DNA from: Benincasa hispida
Lineage: Eukaryota; Streptophyta; Magnoliopsida; Cucurbitales; Cucurbitaceae
Reading direction: 5' to 3'
DNA: 64,000 nucleotides
Assembly (NCBI RefSeq): GCF_009727055.1
Contig: NC_052350.1
Span: 33,090,782 to 33,154,781, forward strand
In this document: in pieces, positions 1 to 11,569 of the stretch
Position numbering within the stretch: the first letter of the stretch is position 1
Layout of the letters: each line of letters starts with the position of its first letter
The notes under the pieces: generated by a model
Databases searched by the model: none
What the model saw: only the letters and a program-made list of their open reading frames with translations
Told to the model about the DNA's origin: nothing
Translations under genes and position numbers: made by a program

Positions 1-1025
1 CTTATGGAGACTGACAAAAAAAGCGTAGGTTATAGCTCATAGTACTCAATATTTAGCAGGTTCTTGTGTAAAAAACTATAGGTTATAAATATAATATGAT
101 AAGTTAGTTATTATATTTATTTATAACTAAAATAATTATGAGATAATTGTTGGTGGTTTCTCCTTAACCATGCGTGAAAGTGGGAGGTTGTATTTAGTTT
201 TCATAACTGAAGGATAAAATGAAAAATGTTTTCATTTTGGAAGAGAATTGTAGTATCGCATCATTTGAGTACACTGCCTATCGTTTAGGTCACGAGAGAC
301 TACACAACAGCTTCAAGTGTTTGTCTAAACGATTGTGTACATGTGCATTTGTCTAAACAATCATGTAATCTTTTACTAAAAGATTGCGTGCCTGAGCATT
401 ATTCTTAAAATGATCAAGCTGTTTTTCTTAAGCGATCGTGTATCTTTACTAAACGATCAAGCACAAAGTCTATGCGATAGACTTTATACTCTCCCACTTG
501 CTTGGTCGTTGAGTGCGATAGTTGTTTCCTCCAAACCTCTACCAAATCCAACAGAACCCATACCTCCTAGATTCTCACTCCGAGAATACCAAGGTCACTG
601 AGTGGTGGTGTCCAAAAGGTTTACTTGTTCGTGGAAAAGGTTGTTCGTGATTGACCAGACGATCCACTAGATGATTGGGTTGGCGTTCTAAGTGATAGCG
701 AGAGATGCTGGTCCAAAATATTTACCATTCGAAAAGAGGAAAAAACGGAGTCTTTGTGTGAACAAGCTAGAGTTTGAGATTCGACATTAGAAGTATATTG
801 ATTTTCCCCCGATAACCGAATACTTTTGTCTCCATTAGAGCAAGAGAAAGTTTGAATAAGAGTTCTTCAAAAGGTATGTCTCTCATCCCATTGTATTTTT
901 TTTTATGAAAGCATGCCGTAATTTGTTCTGAAATGCATAACTAGTTTGTATGTCTGTGAATGCTTGTAATTCTGTCACAATGAATTTGGAACGATCTTGC
1001 TTCCGCTCATGGGTTCTCTTTGATA
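1..1025 (+). mobile_element. LTR fragment (3' part), cut by the window edge
   Basis: This is the downstream part of a long terminal repeat. The stretch around 571-610, where a tract about a boundary between exon-like text and a repeated GGTGGTGTC appears, is matched in reverse orientation near 63190-63240, so both belong to one LTR family. The end near 985-1025 has the 'cttgcttccgct' signature seen at the 3' ends of the other LTRs here. It contains several AAACGAT/GCGATCG-type motifs (about 330-470). No coding region is supported; a 63-codon frame at 410-601 is only an open stretch inside the LTR. The exact right boundary is uncertain. Confidence 0.5.
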
Positions 1026-2295
1026 AGAGTTCCTTTAAGAATAATGTAGCTCACCTCAAACTTGTTGCTTTTAGCATCTACATCTATTGAAATAATATAC
1101 CAAAAACCACAACATATAGATTGAAATAATTTAAAAATACTAAAGTTAAGCACCACAACCTACAAAATCTTAAAAACATAAGGAAAAAGAAAATGGTAAC
1201 ATGATTCACAAACCTAATACAAAATACAAATAAAAAATCACATTTGAGCTTGAAACTAAATCATTCTTTTGAAATTAAAACATTGAATATGGCTACAAGT
1301 TGACTCGTTCATCCATAAATGTGAAGCTCAACTCAAACTAAAACTATCCGAAGACGTTGAATATGGGGAGTTTCAAGCCAAAAAGTGTAGTTAATCTAGC
1401 TACAAACTATAAAAAAAAAAAAAAAAACAACTATATATAAAAAAAAGGCAGTAAAATTGAAAACAATGTAGATTTTTGACAGTTAACCCTTTATGTGTTG
1501 TTTCTTCATGTTTTTTTTTGCTGTTATTTTAAGTTATTTTTAACCTAACAATTTTCACTTGTTGAATCAGCAAATTTCTCAATGGATTGGTAAATATATT
1601 CCCCATATCAATCCAAAACAATAGCAACAACTTGACAACATAGCAGTTTTCTTTTCTTTTTGGACTGGTTTCATCACTTTTGTGCTAAATTACCAACCTG
1701 TTCTTGACCCTTTCTTCTCAATTTTTAAGTATATATTCAAAGGTTAACTCATCTAGATAATATCCAAGCTTAATCCACATCAAAATATCAATAGTTCCCT
1801 TTCCAAAATTCTTAAAAACAAAAACAGCGGTTGTTCTCTAGGCATATACACAGGCACTAGGAGAATATATATATAAGATTCTAAAAAACACAGGCACTAA
1901 GAGCTTGAAAATTCTAAAAAAACATAGCATTTCCCTAGCACTCAAAAGCATTATAACATGTAAGCATTTCAAAATCTAATACCATGCTTCATTTTTACCT
2001 AAAAACAACACCATGACGATTAAATCAGTAAGAGATTATAGTGGAAAAGATACCAAGACAGGTGGAAAAACAAGAAAATCAACCAGAATCTTAAACTTAA
2101 ATATCTCCAAACTAATACAGCGAAAATAGACAAAGTGGCCCAATATGATTTATCGTACTCTAGCTAGCATTAATAGGACCTCGAAAAACCCAGGTTCCTA
2201 GTCTAGAATCAATAAAAGAAGAAGGAATGCAAAAAACAGCTTTGGTTGCAGCTAAAACAAGAAAAGAAAAATAACCTTTAGAATTAGATTTTTTC
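1026..2295. other. AT-rich stretch without a supported gene
   Basis: Holds poly-A and poly-T tracts (for example 1413-1428) and no repeat boundary that I can place. A candidate splice acceptor on the minus strand (pyrimidine tract then TTTTAG near 2250-2262) sits next to a short open frame at 2160-2363, but nothing recognisable is encoded. Could be intron or flank of the uncertain minus-strand ORF to its right. Confidence 0.4.
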
Positions 2296-2679
2296 TCATT
2301 CACTTTTGGAATTTGACGATTCTCTGACGGGATCTTCGGTTGAATCCCCATTCTTTCCGACAACTCTCAATTGAGTCGAATTCAGCTGATTAACTTCAAA
2401 TTTCACTATCTCGATTACTAAAAATATAAAAAGAGTAGAACATTGGAGATGAAACAAATCAAGGAGAAGAGAAATGGTTGTTCGTTCATTGGCAAATAGG
2501 TCTAGCAGGGAAGGAAACACTCGACTCGCATGCGTCATGTAGAGAGAAGTAGAAGGCAAATCTGATCGTGTTTGAGTTGTTGCAGCTACTCGTCGAATGT
2601 TCAAAGTTCGATGATTTGTTGATGCTGATGAGGAAGTCAGACAAGAGCGGCGACAATTGTGAATAGAGCGTGGAGACAT
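2296..2679 (-). CDS. Uncertain ORF, 127 codons, unknown
   Basis: An ATG-started minus-strand frame, rich in Ser, Arg and Thr over residues 1-50, then a hydrophobic run near residues 85-100 (phenylalanine, isoleucine and leucine). I do not recognise a domain. Unlike most open frames here it does not lie in a retrotransposon. The solo LTR at 2787 sits about 100 bp upstream of its start, so if this is a first exon its promoter has been displaced. It may equally be chance: there is no homology evidence, and the downstream frame 2160-2363 overlaps in another phase. Confidence 0.2.
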   Translation of the reverse strand: MSPRSIHNCRRSCLTSSSASTNHRTLNIRRVAATTQTRSDLPSTSLYMTHASRVFPSLLDLFANERTTISLLLDLFHLQCSTLFIFLVIEIVKFEVNQLNSTQLRVVGKNGDSTEDPVRESSNSKSE

Positions 2680-2786
2680 TGAGAAGGAGCCGTCGGAGGT
2701 GGGTTTTTTGTGTGTTTTCGGGGGTTTGGGATCATTTAGGGGTTTAGGGGCGTCTTCCCCAATTTTTTCATCTCTTTAATATATGA

Positions 2787-4773
2787 TGTTGGGTTTTATG
2801 TCCTAAAACTCGCAGTTTGTAAAAATTAAACATACTCTATTATCAATAAAGATGTTATCCAAACATTTCTTCAATAAAGATATTGAATCTATTAATTGCA
2901 TTCATAAAGTCTAAATCCAATAAACTAAGATCCATGATTATTATATGAATACTTGAACTTTATGTAGAGACATAGAGATGGATCAAGTTTGAGGAAATAG
3001 CCAAAACGGTCTATAGTATATGATTAAGGTTGGGTACCTTATTCTGGTAACACTATTGGATGCGGCTTACTCTGTAGCTATTACAAGTTGTTGTAAACAT
3101 ACTACAAAGGAAGTGATCCAGATTCGTTCATGTATTGATATGAGGTGTGGGGGCGTCCTATGCAATGAATTTGCATAAGATCGGACCAAGAAATAAGTCA
3201 CTCTTACTTTATAACGCTGTTTACTGTTTAAGACTGACTATTTCGCTTAGATGACCTAGGTAACTCGATCTTAATTCTGAGCTAACTATAAACTCCTATT
3301 TATTCAAGGTTATCCTTAGATTTGCATGGGTGAGGGTTGGCTCAACAGCGTCGGCTCAATAAGCCTCCCATTTTAGGGGTAAGATCGGGTAGATAGCTGG
3401 AGACATAAGGTGCAAGACGAAATTCACGTCTACCTGATTAAGGGATAGGAGAAAGGTTGTTCTCTTAAGTACTGAATCCAGGTCTTGAACAAGGGGCCTC
3501 ACCTTCTCACTGGCTCGAAAGGGATACGATTTAGAGATTAGATCATAAACCAATTGTTCATTAGATGATCAGTAGAAACTTAAGGAACAATACGTAATAT
3601 CGGGGATAAAACAACATATTGACCCAGCCGTTATTATGAACAACTTGTGAAGGGTCGACTTACTAGTTATGGTTAAATCATGTGGACACAAATATATCTA
3701 CAATGAGGAGAGTGCAACTATCGAGTTATAGTGGTGTGACTTGATAGTTAATGAATATTAATTAATTTGGTCTAAAGAGTTTTAGGCAAGTAATCTTAAT
3801 CGTTGGAGCTCATGATCTGTAGGTCCATAAGGTCCCTCTACTAGTTCGTAAAACATGAACATCTTGAATTATTAAATTGAGTGAATTTAGAATGATATCA
3901 ATTTGAAATGTTCAAATTGAAATTAGGGTTTGAATTTGGATAAGTTCAAATTCTAAATTAAGGTTTGTAAAATTATATTTGATATAATTATTTAACATTT
4001 AATATATTGAAATTAAATGAAATTGGAGAGTTTATAATATTTAAATATTGATTTAAATATTAAATACATGAATGAGATTCTGTTTGAAATTTAATGTGTG
4101 TTTAATTTGATATTTGATATTAAATTAATTAATTAATTAAATATGTTTAATTAATTGAAATGCAAATTAATTTTCAATTTTAAATTCAATTTATGAAATT
4201 GAATTTTGATATTTGATTAATTATGAATTAATTAAATCAAATTTTTTTATTAATTTTTGAAATGAAAATTGGAAAAATTGGATTTTATGGGTTTTGCCCA
4301 CAAACACCTCAAGTAGGAGGTGTTCTTCCTACAATCACACACAAATCCTATTAAATCTTCAAGCAGCTGTTGGCTATTGAGCTGAAGAGATGTTGCTTGT
4401 ATGTATTCAGTGATTAAAAGTACTAAATTTCGAAGGAGGAGATAGAGATTGGAGCTGGAAAATTGGTTTTCAGTTCATCTTCTTCTTCCTTTCAAAATCC
4501 AGAATTTCCTTCACCAAATTCACTCAAATTCGAGTTCCACCACTCAAATTCAAGGCCGAGAATAGTAGAGAAGATATCTTGGTGGTTCACTGACGATTTG
4601 GAGCTGATTTGGAATGAAGAGCAGCTTGGATTTGGGAGAAATCATCAAAGACATGTTCTTCTTGAAATCCTCTTTTGAATTTATGAAATAGCATGCTTTA
4701 GAACTCAAATTCAATGTAATTAGAGTGCTTATTGATTCTGTTTGCTTCCGTTGTATGCTTGTGTATTCCATCA
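2787..4773 (+). mobile_element. Solo LTR (copia family) with perfect 5-bp target duplication
   Basis: Starts TGTTGGGTTTTATGTCC and ends ...TCCATCA, so it has the TG...CA termini of this family. It is flanked by TATGA at 2782-2786 and TATGA at 4774-4778, a perfect target-site duplication. There is no internal region: the 3' end at 4773 is followed directly by the duplication, which is the hallmark of a solo LTR made by recombination between two LTRs. The LTR length, about 1.99 kb, equals that of the complete copies at 54184 and 59611. An antisense open frame at 3356-3553 recurs in the other copies. Confidence 0.93.
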
Positions 4774-4804
4774 TATGAAACCCTAAAAAAATTAAACCAC
4801 AAAT

Positions 4805-4950
4805 TACTTGACATTTATAAAACGTCAAGAAAAAAAGGAATGAAAAAATCCAAATATTTCCGCTAAACTCCGCTTTTTTCATTATTCTTGACGTTTTTCA
4901 TCAAATTTACATGTTACTTGATTTTTTTTTTTTAATAAAAATGTCAAGTA
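4805..4950. repeat. Small foldback (MITE-like) sequence with nested inverted repeats
   Basis: Outer arms TACTTGACATTT (4805-4816) and AAATGTCAAGTA (4939-4950) are exact inverted copies. Inside them AAAACGTCAAGAA (4819-4831) pairs exactly with TTCTTGACGTTTT (4885-4897). No convincing target duplication flanks it. It lies just right of the solo LTR's duplication, in the old host sequence. Confidence 0.5.
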
Positions 4951-5051
4951 CTCAAAAGTTCCAAACGTTAAGTAATGTAGTTTTTATAGTAATGATAGTA
5001 TTTAATTAAATTATTAAATATGCAATAATGAATTATCCACTACAGTAAAAA

Positions 5052-6006
5052 TCTAAGGTTATTTCATGAACTTGAACAAGTATGTAGTTGACCTATAGGT
5101 GAATCATGTTCAAGTAATAAAGTTTATAGTATATGGATAAGGTTGGGTGTCTTATTCTGATAACACTATGGATACAACTCACTTTGTAATTATTATAAAC
5201 GATGTGATCCACATTCGTTCATATGGAGACATGCAAGTGGGGTATCATATACAAAAAGTTTGTATAAGACTGGATCGTAAAATAAATAATCTTTCTTTGT
5301 AACACTGTTGGGCTGAAGAGATTAATATTTCATAAGATTGTCATATGTAACTCGATCTCAATGTTGAGTGAGTTATGAACTCTTGGCTATGACGGCTCAT
5401 TATTTTATTTGTATGGGTGAGAGTGACCCAAGTTGTCGACTCAATAAGCCTATTATTTTGGGGACTTGACTAAGTGAGGAGCTGGGAACATAACTACACA
5501 ATATGGAATTCACTCCTTTCCACTCTGGGTAAATAGATGAGTAATTCCCTTGCTGATTCCAGGTCTTGAACATTGAGACCCCACCCTCTCACTAGTCTGA
5601 GAGGGATTTGATTTATGATTAGACCATAAACAAATTACTCATTAGGGGATCAGTGGTACTAAAGGACAAAAAGATAATTACATGGGTAAAACAGTGATTT
5701 AACCCAACTGTAATTACGAGCAATTCGTGAAAGATTGACTTACTTGTAATGGTTATATACATGGACGCAACATGTTCTATAGTGCATAAAAGTGTAGTTA
5801 TCGGTCTATAGTGGTTTACCCCATAGGTTATGTTATTTAATTAATTAAATATCCAATCATTGGAGCTTATAATTGGTAGGTTCATTAGGTCCCCTACTAG
5901 CTCACAATAGTAAAACGAGAACCAAGAGTTTTGAAAGAATTTGAAATATTCAAATTGGTTAAGGGAATATATGTGTTGTATATGATACAATAATGTACAC
6001 AGATGT
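5052..6006 (+). mobile_element. Truncated, diverged LTR of the copia family
   Basis: Contains the family's mid-LTR landmarks in order: the GGATAAGGTTGGGT segment near 5136, a direct counterpart of the 'gcctattattttgggga' segment near 5447, and the 'ggtccctactag' segment near 5880. The first ~300 bp and the 3' end are missing; it stops where the next LTR starts at 6007. It is more diverged from the consensus than the copies at 2787 or 24890, so it is probably older. Confidence 0.7.
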
Positions 6007-6859
6007 TGTTGGGTTGTATGTCCTAAAACTCGCAGTTTGTAAAATTAAACATAATTTATTTGCAATAAAGATGCTATTGAGATTTATTCAATAAAATTGT
6101 TATTGAATATGTAAATTGCACTTGTAAGAACATAAATCCAATAAACTAAGATCCATGACTATTACATGAGTACTTGGACTTTATGTGGAGATATAAGAGT
6201 GGATCATAACCAAAATGGTCTATAGTATACAGATAAGGTTGGGTACCTTATTCTGGGAACACTAGATGTGATTCACTTTGTATTTAGTACAAACGATATG
6301 ATCTTGAATCGTTGGGCGTCATGTGCAAAGAGTTTGTATAAGATTGGACTATTTTATAACGCTGTTTACTGTTTAAAGACTGACTATTTCAAAGCGACGA
6401 CCTAGGTAACTTGACCTTAATCGAGCTAACTATGAACTCTTGTTTATTCGGGAATATCCTTAGATTTGTATGGGTGAGGGTTGGCCCAACAGCGTCGGCT
6501 CAATAAGCCTCCCATTTCAGGGATAAGATCGTATAGATAGCTATGGACATAGGATGCAAGATGGAAATCACTCCTACTTGCTTTTAGAGATAGTAGAGAG
6601 ATTGTGAACAAGGGACCCCACCCTCTTATTGGCCGCAGAGGAACTTGGTTTGATGATTAGATCACAAACCAATTGTTTATTAGATGATCAATGGGACTTA
6701 AGGAACAAGATGTAATCTCGAGGATAAAATAGTTATTGATTAGCCGTTATTACGAACAACCTGTGAAGAATCGACTAAATTAAGTGGATAGAAATATATT
6801 TCTAATAGGGGGAGTGCAACTACTGGACTTTAGTGGAGTGATCGGATAGTTAACGAATG
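6007..6859 (+). mobile_element. 5' half of a copia-family LTR
   Basis: Begins with the full TGTTGGGTTGTATGTCC terminus and follows the family sequence to 'gatagttaacgaatg' at about 6859, where it is cut. It abuts the truncated LTR on its left, so it may have inserted into it, but the far side is lost. After 6859 the sequence is not LTR. Confidence 0.75.
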
Positions 6860-7171
6860 AATACAGGCAGCCAAATAGGGTGGGGAAGGCTGAGGCCGTA
6901 GACGCTATGAATTACCATTTCTTCTTGATTTGGACTACATAATAGTTCAATAATTTTGTATATATACATAAAATCGGTGTTCTTAGGTTTTATTCAGTTT
7001 GGAATAACACTAATCAGTTTGAACTAAACTAGTTAATTGTCACGAGGTTCGTCTTTTTATCAAAGTTTACTATTATTTCTCTCAAAATAATTTAAAATCT
7101 TGATTCCTTCCCTTGGTATTTTCTAGCTCTACATTGACATGTATGAAGAAATTTCTTATTTCTTCCCTTTT
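6860..7171. other. Non-LTR stretch between a 15-bp direct repeat
   Basis: TGAATACAGGCAGCC occurs at 6858-6872 and again at 7172-7186, so this stretch is bounded by a 15-bp direct repeat. The sequence between is AT-rich and shows no transposon ends or poly-A tail. A short open frame with coding-like residues follows the first copy (through about 6950) but has no recognised product. Confidence 0.35.
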
Positions 7172-7180
7172 TGAATACAG

Positions 7181-7281
7181 GCAGCCGTGATAGAATATAT
7201 AATAAATCGTCCCCTCATTCTCCAAAACAAAATTTACGAGATAGGAAATCTTTTGACAGTTTGGAAGGATCTGATAAATGA
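7181..7281 (+). CDS. Exon-like segment with stop codon (candidate terminal exon)
   Basis: A pyrimidine-rich tract (about 7155-7172) and the acceptor TACAG at 7176-7180 lead into 33 codons, in the phase starting at 7183, that read Ser-Arg-Asp-Arg...Leu-Glu-Gly-Ser-Asp-Lys and end in TGA at 7279-7281. The charged, low-bias composition is unlike the surrounding AT-rich noise. No domain is recognised and the upstream exons cannot be placed: a truncated LTR occupies the region to the left. The same acceptor plus first six exon bases are duplicated at 6858-6872. It may be the 3' end of a broken host gene, or chance. Confidence 0.25.
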
Positions 7282-7321
7282 ATGATAAACGCAGTCCACT
7301 GAGTATCTAATATGTGTGTGC

Positions 7322-7326
<5 letters not shown>

Positions 7327-7354
<28 letters not shown>
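7327..7354. repeat. (TA)n microsatellite
   Basis: Uninterrupted TA dinucleotides, followed by further TA-rich sequence to about 7375. Confidence 0.9.
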
Positions 7355-7358
<4 letters not shown>

Positions 7359-7542
7359 GTATATATATGTATGTATACATAACTTTGAATTTCATTTCAT
7401 GCATCTCAAACTAAGCACATTATTTAAAAGGACAATTGCAAATATAGACATTAAACCTAAAGTATTAACAGATATAATTTAATGTAAAAAAATTTACAAA
7501 TATAGTCAAATTTAAATAGTCTATCAATGATAGACCATATTA

Positions 7543-7571
7543 TTGGTAGGAGTCTATTAGACTCCTACCAA
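7543..7571. repeat. Perfect palindrome, 14-bp arms
   Basis: TTGGTAGGAGTCTA (7543-7556) and its exact reverse complement (7558-7571), separated by one T. The neighbouring 'tctatcaatgataga' (7520-7534) is also self-complementary. The style matches the GATAGA/TCTATC cluster at 10376-10470. Confidence 0.8.
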
Positions 7572-7786
7572 GTTTAAAAATTATTCTTAAACTTAAGAAA
7601 AAAAAAAGAAAAAAAAGAAAAACTCTTACCGTTAGTATCTCATTTTAAAAATACATCAAACTTTCAAAATTTGCATTAGTATTCATACGATTTAAACAAA
7701 TTTTAAAATGTTATTTATCGTTACTTAATAGACGAAAACATATCTCCACTCCATCAACCCTCTCTTCCATTGAGAATTTAAGTAAT

Positions 7787-9392
7787 AATATTTAGGGCAA
7801 ATTGCAAAAATCACACCTAAAGTGATAGCAATTACATCCTTAATTTCAACGGTAAGAATTAAACAAACCCTCTAACCTATGAAGCACAGATACTTCATGT
7901 AAGACAAAGAATCAGTATCAAACACGTATCAGATACCGATACTTTCAGATACTTCCTAGATACGTATCTGACACGCGGTTTGACGTATCTATTTCTACGT
8001 GTATTTTTTTTAAAGAAAAAAAGACACAACTTATCTAATCTTTCCCAATCTAAAACTAGGCAACCTATTTAAAAAGCTTACTATTCGAGCCCAAAACTAA
8101 AAGGAAAAAAAATAAATAACGGACCAAATCCTAGACTAAAATCACCTAATCTAATCCTAGCCCAAAACTAAAATGGTTTCACATTTGAGCCCCCACAAAG
8201 TTTACCAAAATATAAACCATTTGGATATCTTCAATAATTCAATGAAGAAGTTCTTCGTTTATCTTCATACTTCTCCCTCTAATCTTCTTCTTCTTCTTCT
8301 TCTTTGCAATATGAGTCATTTTTCTATTGCATTTTATTAACCACTGTACTTCAACATCTTAGATGTTGCTTTTTTTGTAATGTATTTCAATGATTGTATT
8401 CTATTTTATATTATTGTTATTAACTTGTATGCTAACTATATCCTAGATTTTTTTAGAAAAAAGAAAATATATCTTCAACGTACCAATATCCTCATTTTTT
8501 AGAAATATATATATATATATNATGCTAACTATATCCTAGATTTTTTTAGAAAAAAGAAAATATATCTTCAACGTACCAATATCCTCATTTTTTAGAAATA
8601 TATAAATATATATATATAAATGACGCATTCTTAGATGTATCCATATCTTAGTTTTTTAAAAATTGACGAATCATCGTATCCGATCGTATCCATATCGTAT
8701 AAGCGTATCTGTGTCTGTGTTTTATAACCTCCAACTTTTAAAAGAGTAAGAAATTGTATTCTTAACCTTTCAAATGTACAAATTAAACCCTCAAACTCTC
8801 GTTGATATAAAGATTAAATCCATTTTACTCAATATCTCTCACGTATTTCTCCTTTTTGACCCTAATTTCTCTCTCTATACCTTCCACCTCTCCTTTCTTT
8901 GGTCATTCTTTTTTTTTTTTTTGGGGAAAAATCAATGAATATATGTTTATAAAATGTTTGAACCATCCAAATGTATTGTGGAGCAATACAACCCAATAAC
9001 TACCCCAAAGAAAGAAACCCTAATTACTTCAAATCCTCACAACAACAAACCAACTCCAACACCCAAAATTCCAACAACTACTGCAAAAAACGGCGGACCC
9101 TCCACCTAGAAACAAAAATTTCTCGCAAGCTTCAGAATGTTAATAAAAACTGTCTCCAACATTCTAAATTTGAAGAGCCTTTCTTATTGAGAGAGAGAAG
9201 AATGGTAGAAGATCATTTGAGGGTTTTTAACATAGTTTGAAGGGTTAATTTGTATCCTTAAAAGATTAAGGATATATTTTTTACCCTTTTAAAGTTTGAG
9301 AATTTAATTTTAACTTTAGAAAGTTTAAGAGTGTAATTGCTACTACTATCGTACTTTAAGAGTTGTTTTTATAATTTATCCTAATATTTATG
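7787..9392. mobile_element. Degenerate inverted-repeat element, probably non-autonomous DNA transposon remnant
   Basis: The left arm (7787-7870; 'aatatttagggcaaattgc' then 'gtgatagcaattac') is matched imperfectly by the reverse complement of 9300-9392. A second inverted pair lies inside: the GATACGTATC-rich stretch 7890-8005 against 8640-8735. No transposase is seen. The open frame at 8971-9240 has the Asn/Gln/Lys composition of AT-rich noise and is not called as a gene. A CTT microsatellite lies at about 8285-8305 and a poly-T tract near 8910-8921. The nature of the element is inferred only from arm symmetry. Confidence 0.4.
8429..8608. other. Assembly artefact: ~92-bp exact duplication across a single N
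   Basis: The sequence starting 'atgctaactatatcctag' at 8429 runs to 8520, then comes one N at 8521, and the same sequence restarts at 8522. The copies are identical apart from the length of the terminal TA repeat. This is what two overlapping contig ends look like when joined by a token gap. Confidence 0.85.
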
Positions 9393-10107
9393 ACAACTAA
9401 TAAGAAAACATGTACATCACCAATGATGACATTCCTTTGCCCACCATTTTTTGTATTTGGCTGTTGATTTTTGGATTGGGTAGGCTTCTATGCTTTTAAC
9501 TTTAAAAGTTGTTTTCAAGTTGGTTTTCTTCCAACTCAAGTTAATTTCAAAGAAATTAACTATATTAATAGTGAGAGCTAAGTCCAGTTTTAGTAATCAT
9601 TTAGTTTTTTTGTTTTTGTTTTTAAAAGTTAAGCTTATAAACTACTTCTACCTCTAAATTTTTTCTTTAATTATCTACTTTTTGCCAATAATTTAAAAAA
9701 TTAAGCTAAAATTTGAAAAAAAAAAAAAGCTTTTAAAAATTTATTTTTGTTTATGGAATTTGGCTAAGAATTTAACCATTGTACTTGATAAAGATGCAAA
9801 TCATTGTAAGAAATGAGGAGGAAATAGACTTAATTTTCAAAAACTAAAAACAAAGAAAAAAACGAAATGTGATTACTAAACAGGGCTTTAATAATTTATT
9901 TATGTTTTTTTTTGAAAGGTTAAGACATTAATGCAACTTTTGAAAGTTCTGGATATTTTTTAAATACGGTGTTAACGATTTACTTCCATACACTAATAGT
10001 AATGAGTATTTTTTAGTTCTAAAAGTATAACAATATTATTGAGACTTATAAAGTTCAGAGGTATTTTTTTAAAATAAAATACTAATGATTTTCATAAAAT
10101 CTAGCGT

Positions 10108-10143
<36 letters not shown>

Positions 10144-10375
10144 TTTTTTAGAAAGTTTAAGGGGATTTTTAAAATTTGTTAATGTTCAGAGGTATTTTTT
10201 AACACAAAGTAAAAAGTCCAAGTGTATTTTCTATAATTTAGCCTTAAATTAATAATTAAACCTTTAACATTTTTTAAACGACTTAGAATCATAATTATTT
10301 ATATTATTGGGGGATTTTAAAAAATAGAATAATAAAGGAAACTATTTACACAAAATAAAAAAAATTTAATCTTCT
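9393..10375. other. AT-rich stretch without genes
   Basis: Repeats a loose 'gttcagaggtatttttt' phrase several times (about 9945, 10053, 10185) and holds a long poly-T tract at about 10111-10140. No open frame, splice pattern or transposon end is supported. Confidence 0.5.
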
Positions 10376-10470
10376 TTGATAGAGGCTGATAGAGGTCTAT
10401 CAGTATCTATCAGTGATAGAAATTGATAGAAGTCTATCACTAATGGACGGTGATAGAAGTCTATCAGTGT
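10376..10470. repeat. Cluster of GATAGA/TCTATC inverted motifs
   Basis: Five or more TGATAGA and TCTATCA motifs alternate on both strands and can form several competing hairpins. It is followed by a poly-T tract (10471-10484). Probably a MITE remnant. Confidence 0.6.
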
Positions 10471-10619
10471 TTTTTTTTTTTTTTGCTATTTCTATAAATA
10501 GTTTGACATTTTTTCTATTTATAAAAGTATCCCTATATTATATCTGTAGAGATAAAAGCTCCAACCCAACGGATTTATCAGGACTTAACTCGAAATTAAT
10601 TGAAAAATCGAAATACCAA

Positions 10620-11569
10620 TACATTGAAAAAAAAAAAAAAACAGAATATCACATAGATAAAAAAAACTCAGCCTACTATAAAAATTCTATGTTAAGCATG
10701 CTTTAAAAAATAGGAATTCAATACTATAGAAAAGAAAGAATACTTACTTTTGTTGACGACTCAGACTAAAGGTCCAATTCTCCTTGGGATTGAAATCACA
10801 ACACTATCGATTGGGAAACCTTCCTATTATCTGAGAGCTTTAGGTATTGGTTTGTGGGAACCAAATCAATAATGAGAAGAAGGGAGAGAAATTTTGGAGA
10901 GAATTTTCACAGAACCCATAAGAGAATCACACCCCTGTAAAACTTTCAAAAGAGGGAGAGAGGAAACGGGAGCTATCCCACGATTTAGATAACTCCCCTT
11001 CGTAGGAGTTATTTGATTTAATAAAACCAAAAATATCAATTTAGTTAATTAATTAAAATAATTAATAATTAATTAAATATAATTTAATTAGTAATTCCAT
11101 TTAAATCATATTTAAACGAAAAATCTCTCATACAACCTATAATTTTAATTCAATTAATTAAATTAAATTAAATTAAATTAATAATTAATTAATTCTCCAA
11201 TTAATTAATTATCAAATTAAATATCAAAAATTTAATTTAGCCTACATTTGAATCATATTCAATTGTATTTCTCTCATAACCTATAGTTTTAATGTACATC
11301 TAATACGCATTAATTTTAACCTATAGTTTTAATATGAATCCAATTCATATTAAATTAATATTTGAACTACTTCAAATATTTAATTCTCCCATAAATTAAT
11401 TTTGAATCATATCCAAAATTAAATTTATATTATAAAGTTTGATTAAAATACAAAGTTTATACTATAATGTATCATTATATATTATACTATTTCCCTAAGT
11501 GAATTTGAACATTTCAAACTCCATTCAAGACATAATTACCTCAATTCCTTTTACGAACTAGGAAGGGAC
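10620..11569 (-). mobile_element. Old LTR, left piece (split by copia insertion)
   Basis: Minus-orientation LTR sequence of the same broad family but well diverged, rich in TTAATTAAT. It breaks at 11569 in 'cgaactaggaagggac', and its continuation ('...ccccatggatctacagatc') is found 19 kb away at 30682. The flanks GGGAC (11565-11569) and AGGAC (30677-30681) match in four of five bases, so they are the target duplication of the copia element in between. The left limit is approximate. Confidence 0.75.

Noticed and set aside
410..601. 63-codon open frame on the plus strand.
   Set aside because: Lies inside an LTR remnant; no family resemblance.
4463..4882. Open frames at 4463-4678(+) and 4550-4882(-).
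   Set aside because: Both overlap the 3' part of a solo LTR and one runs across its target duplication; the similar segment at 61240-61440 is also LTR.
8971..9240. 89-codon open frame rich in Asn, Gln and Lys.
   Set aside because: AT-rich noise within an inverted-repeat element; no start context, domain or homologue recognised.
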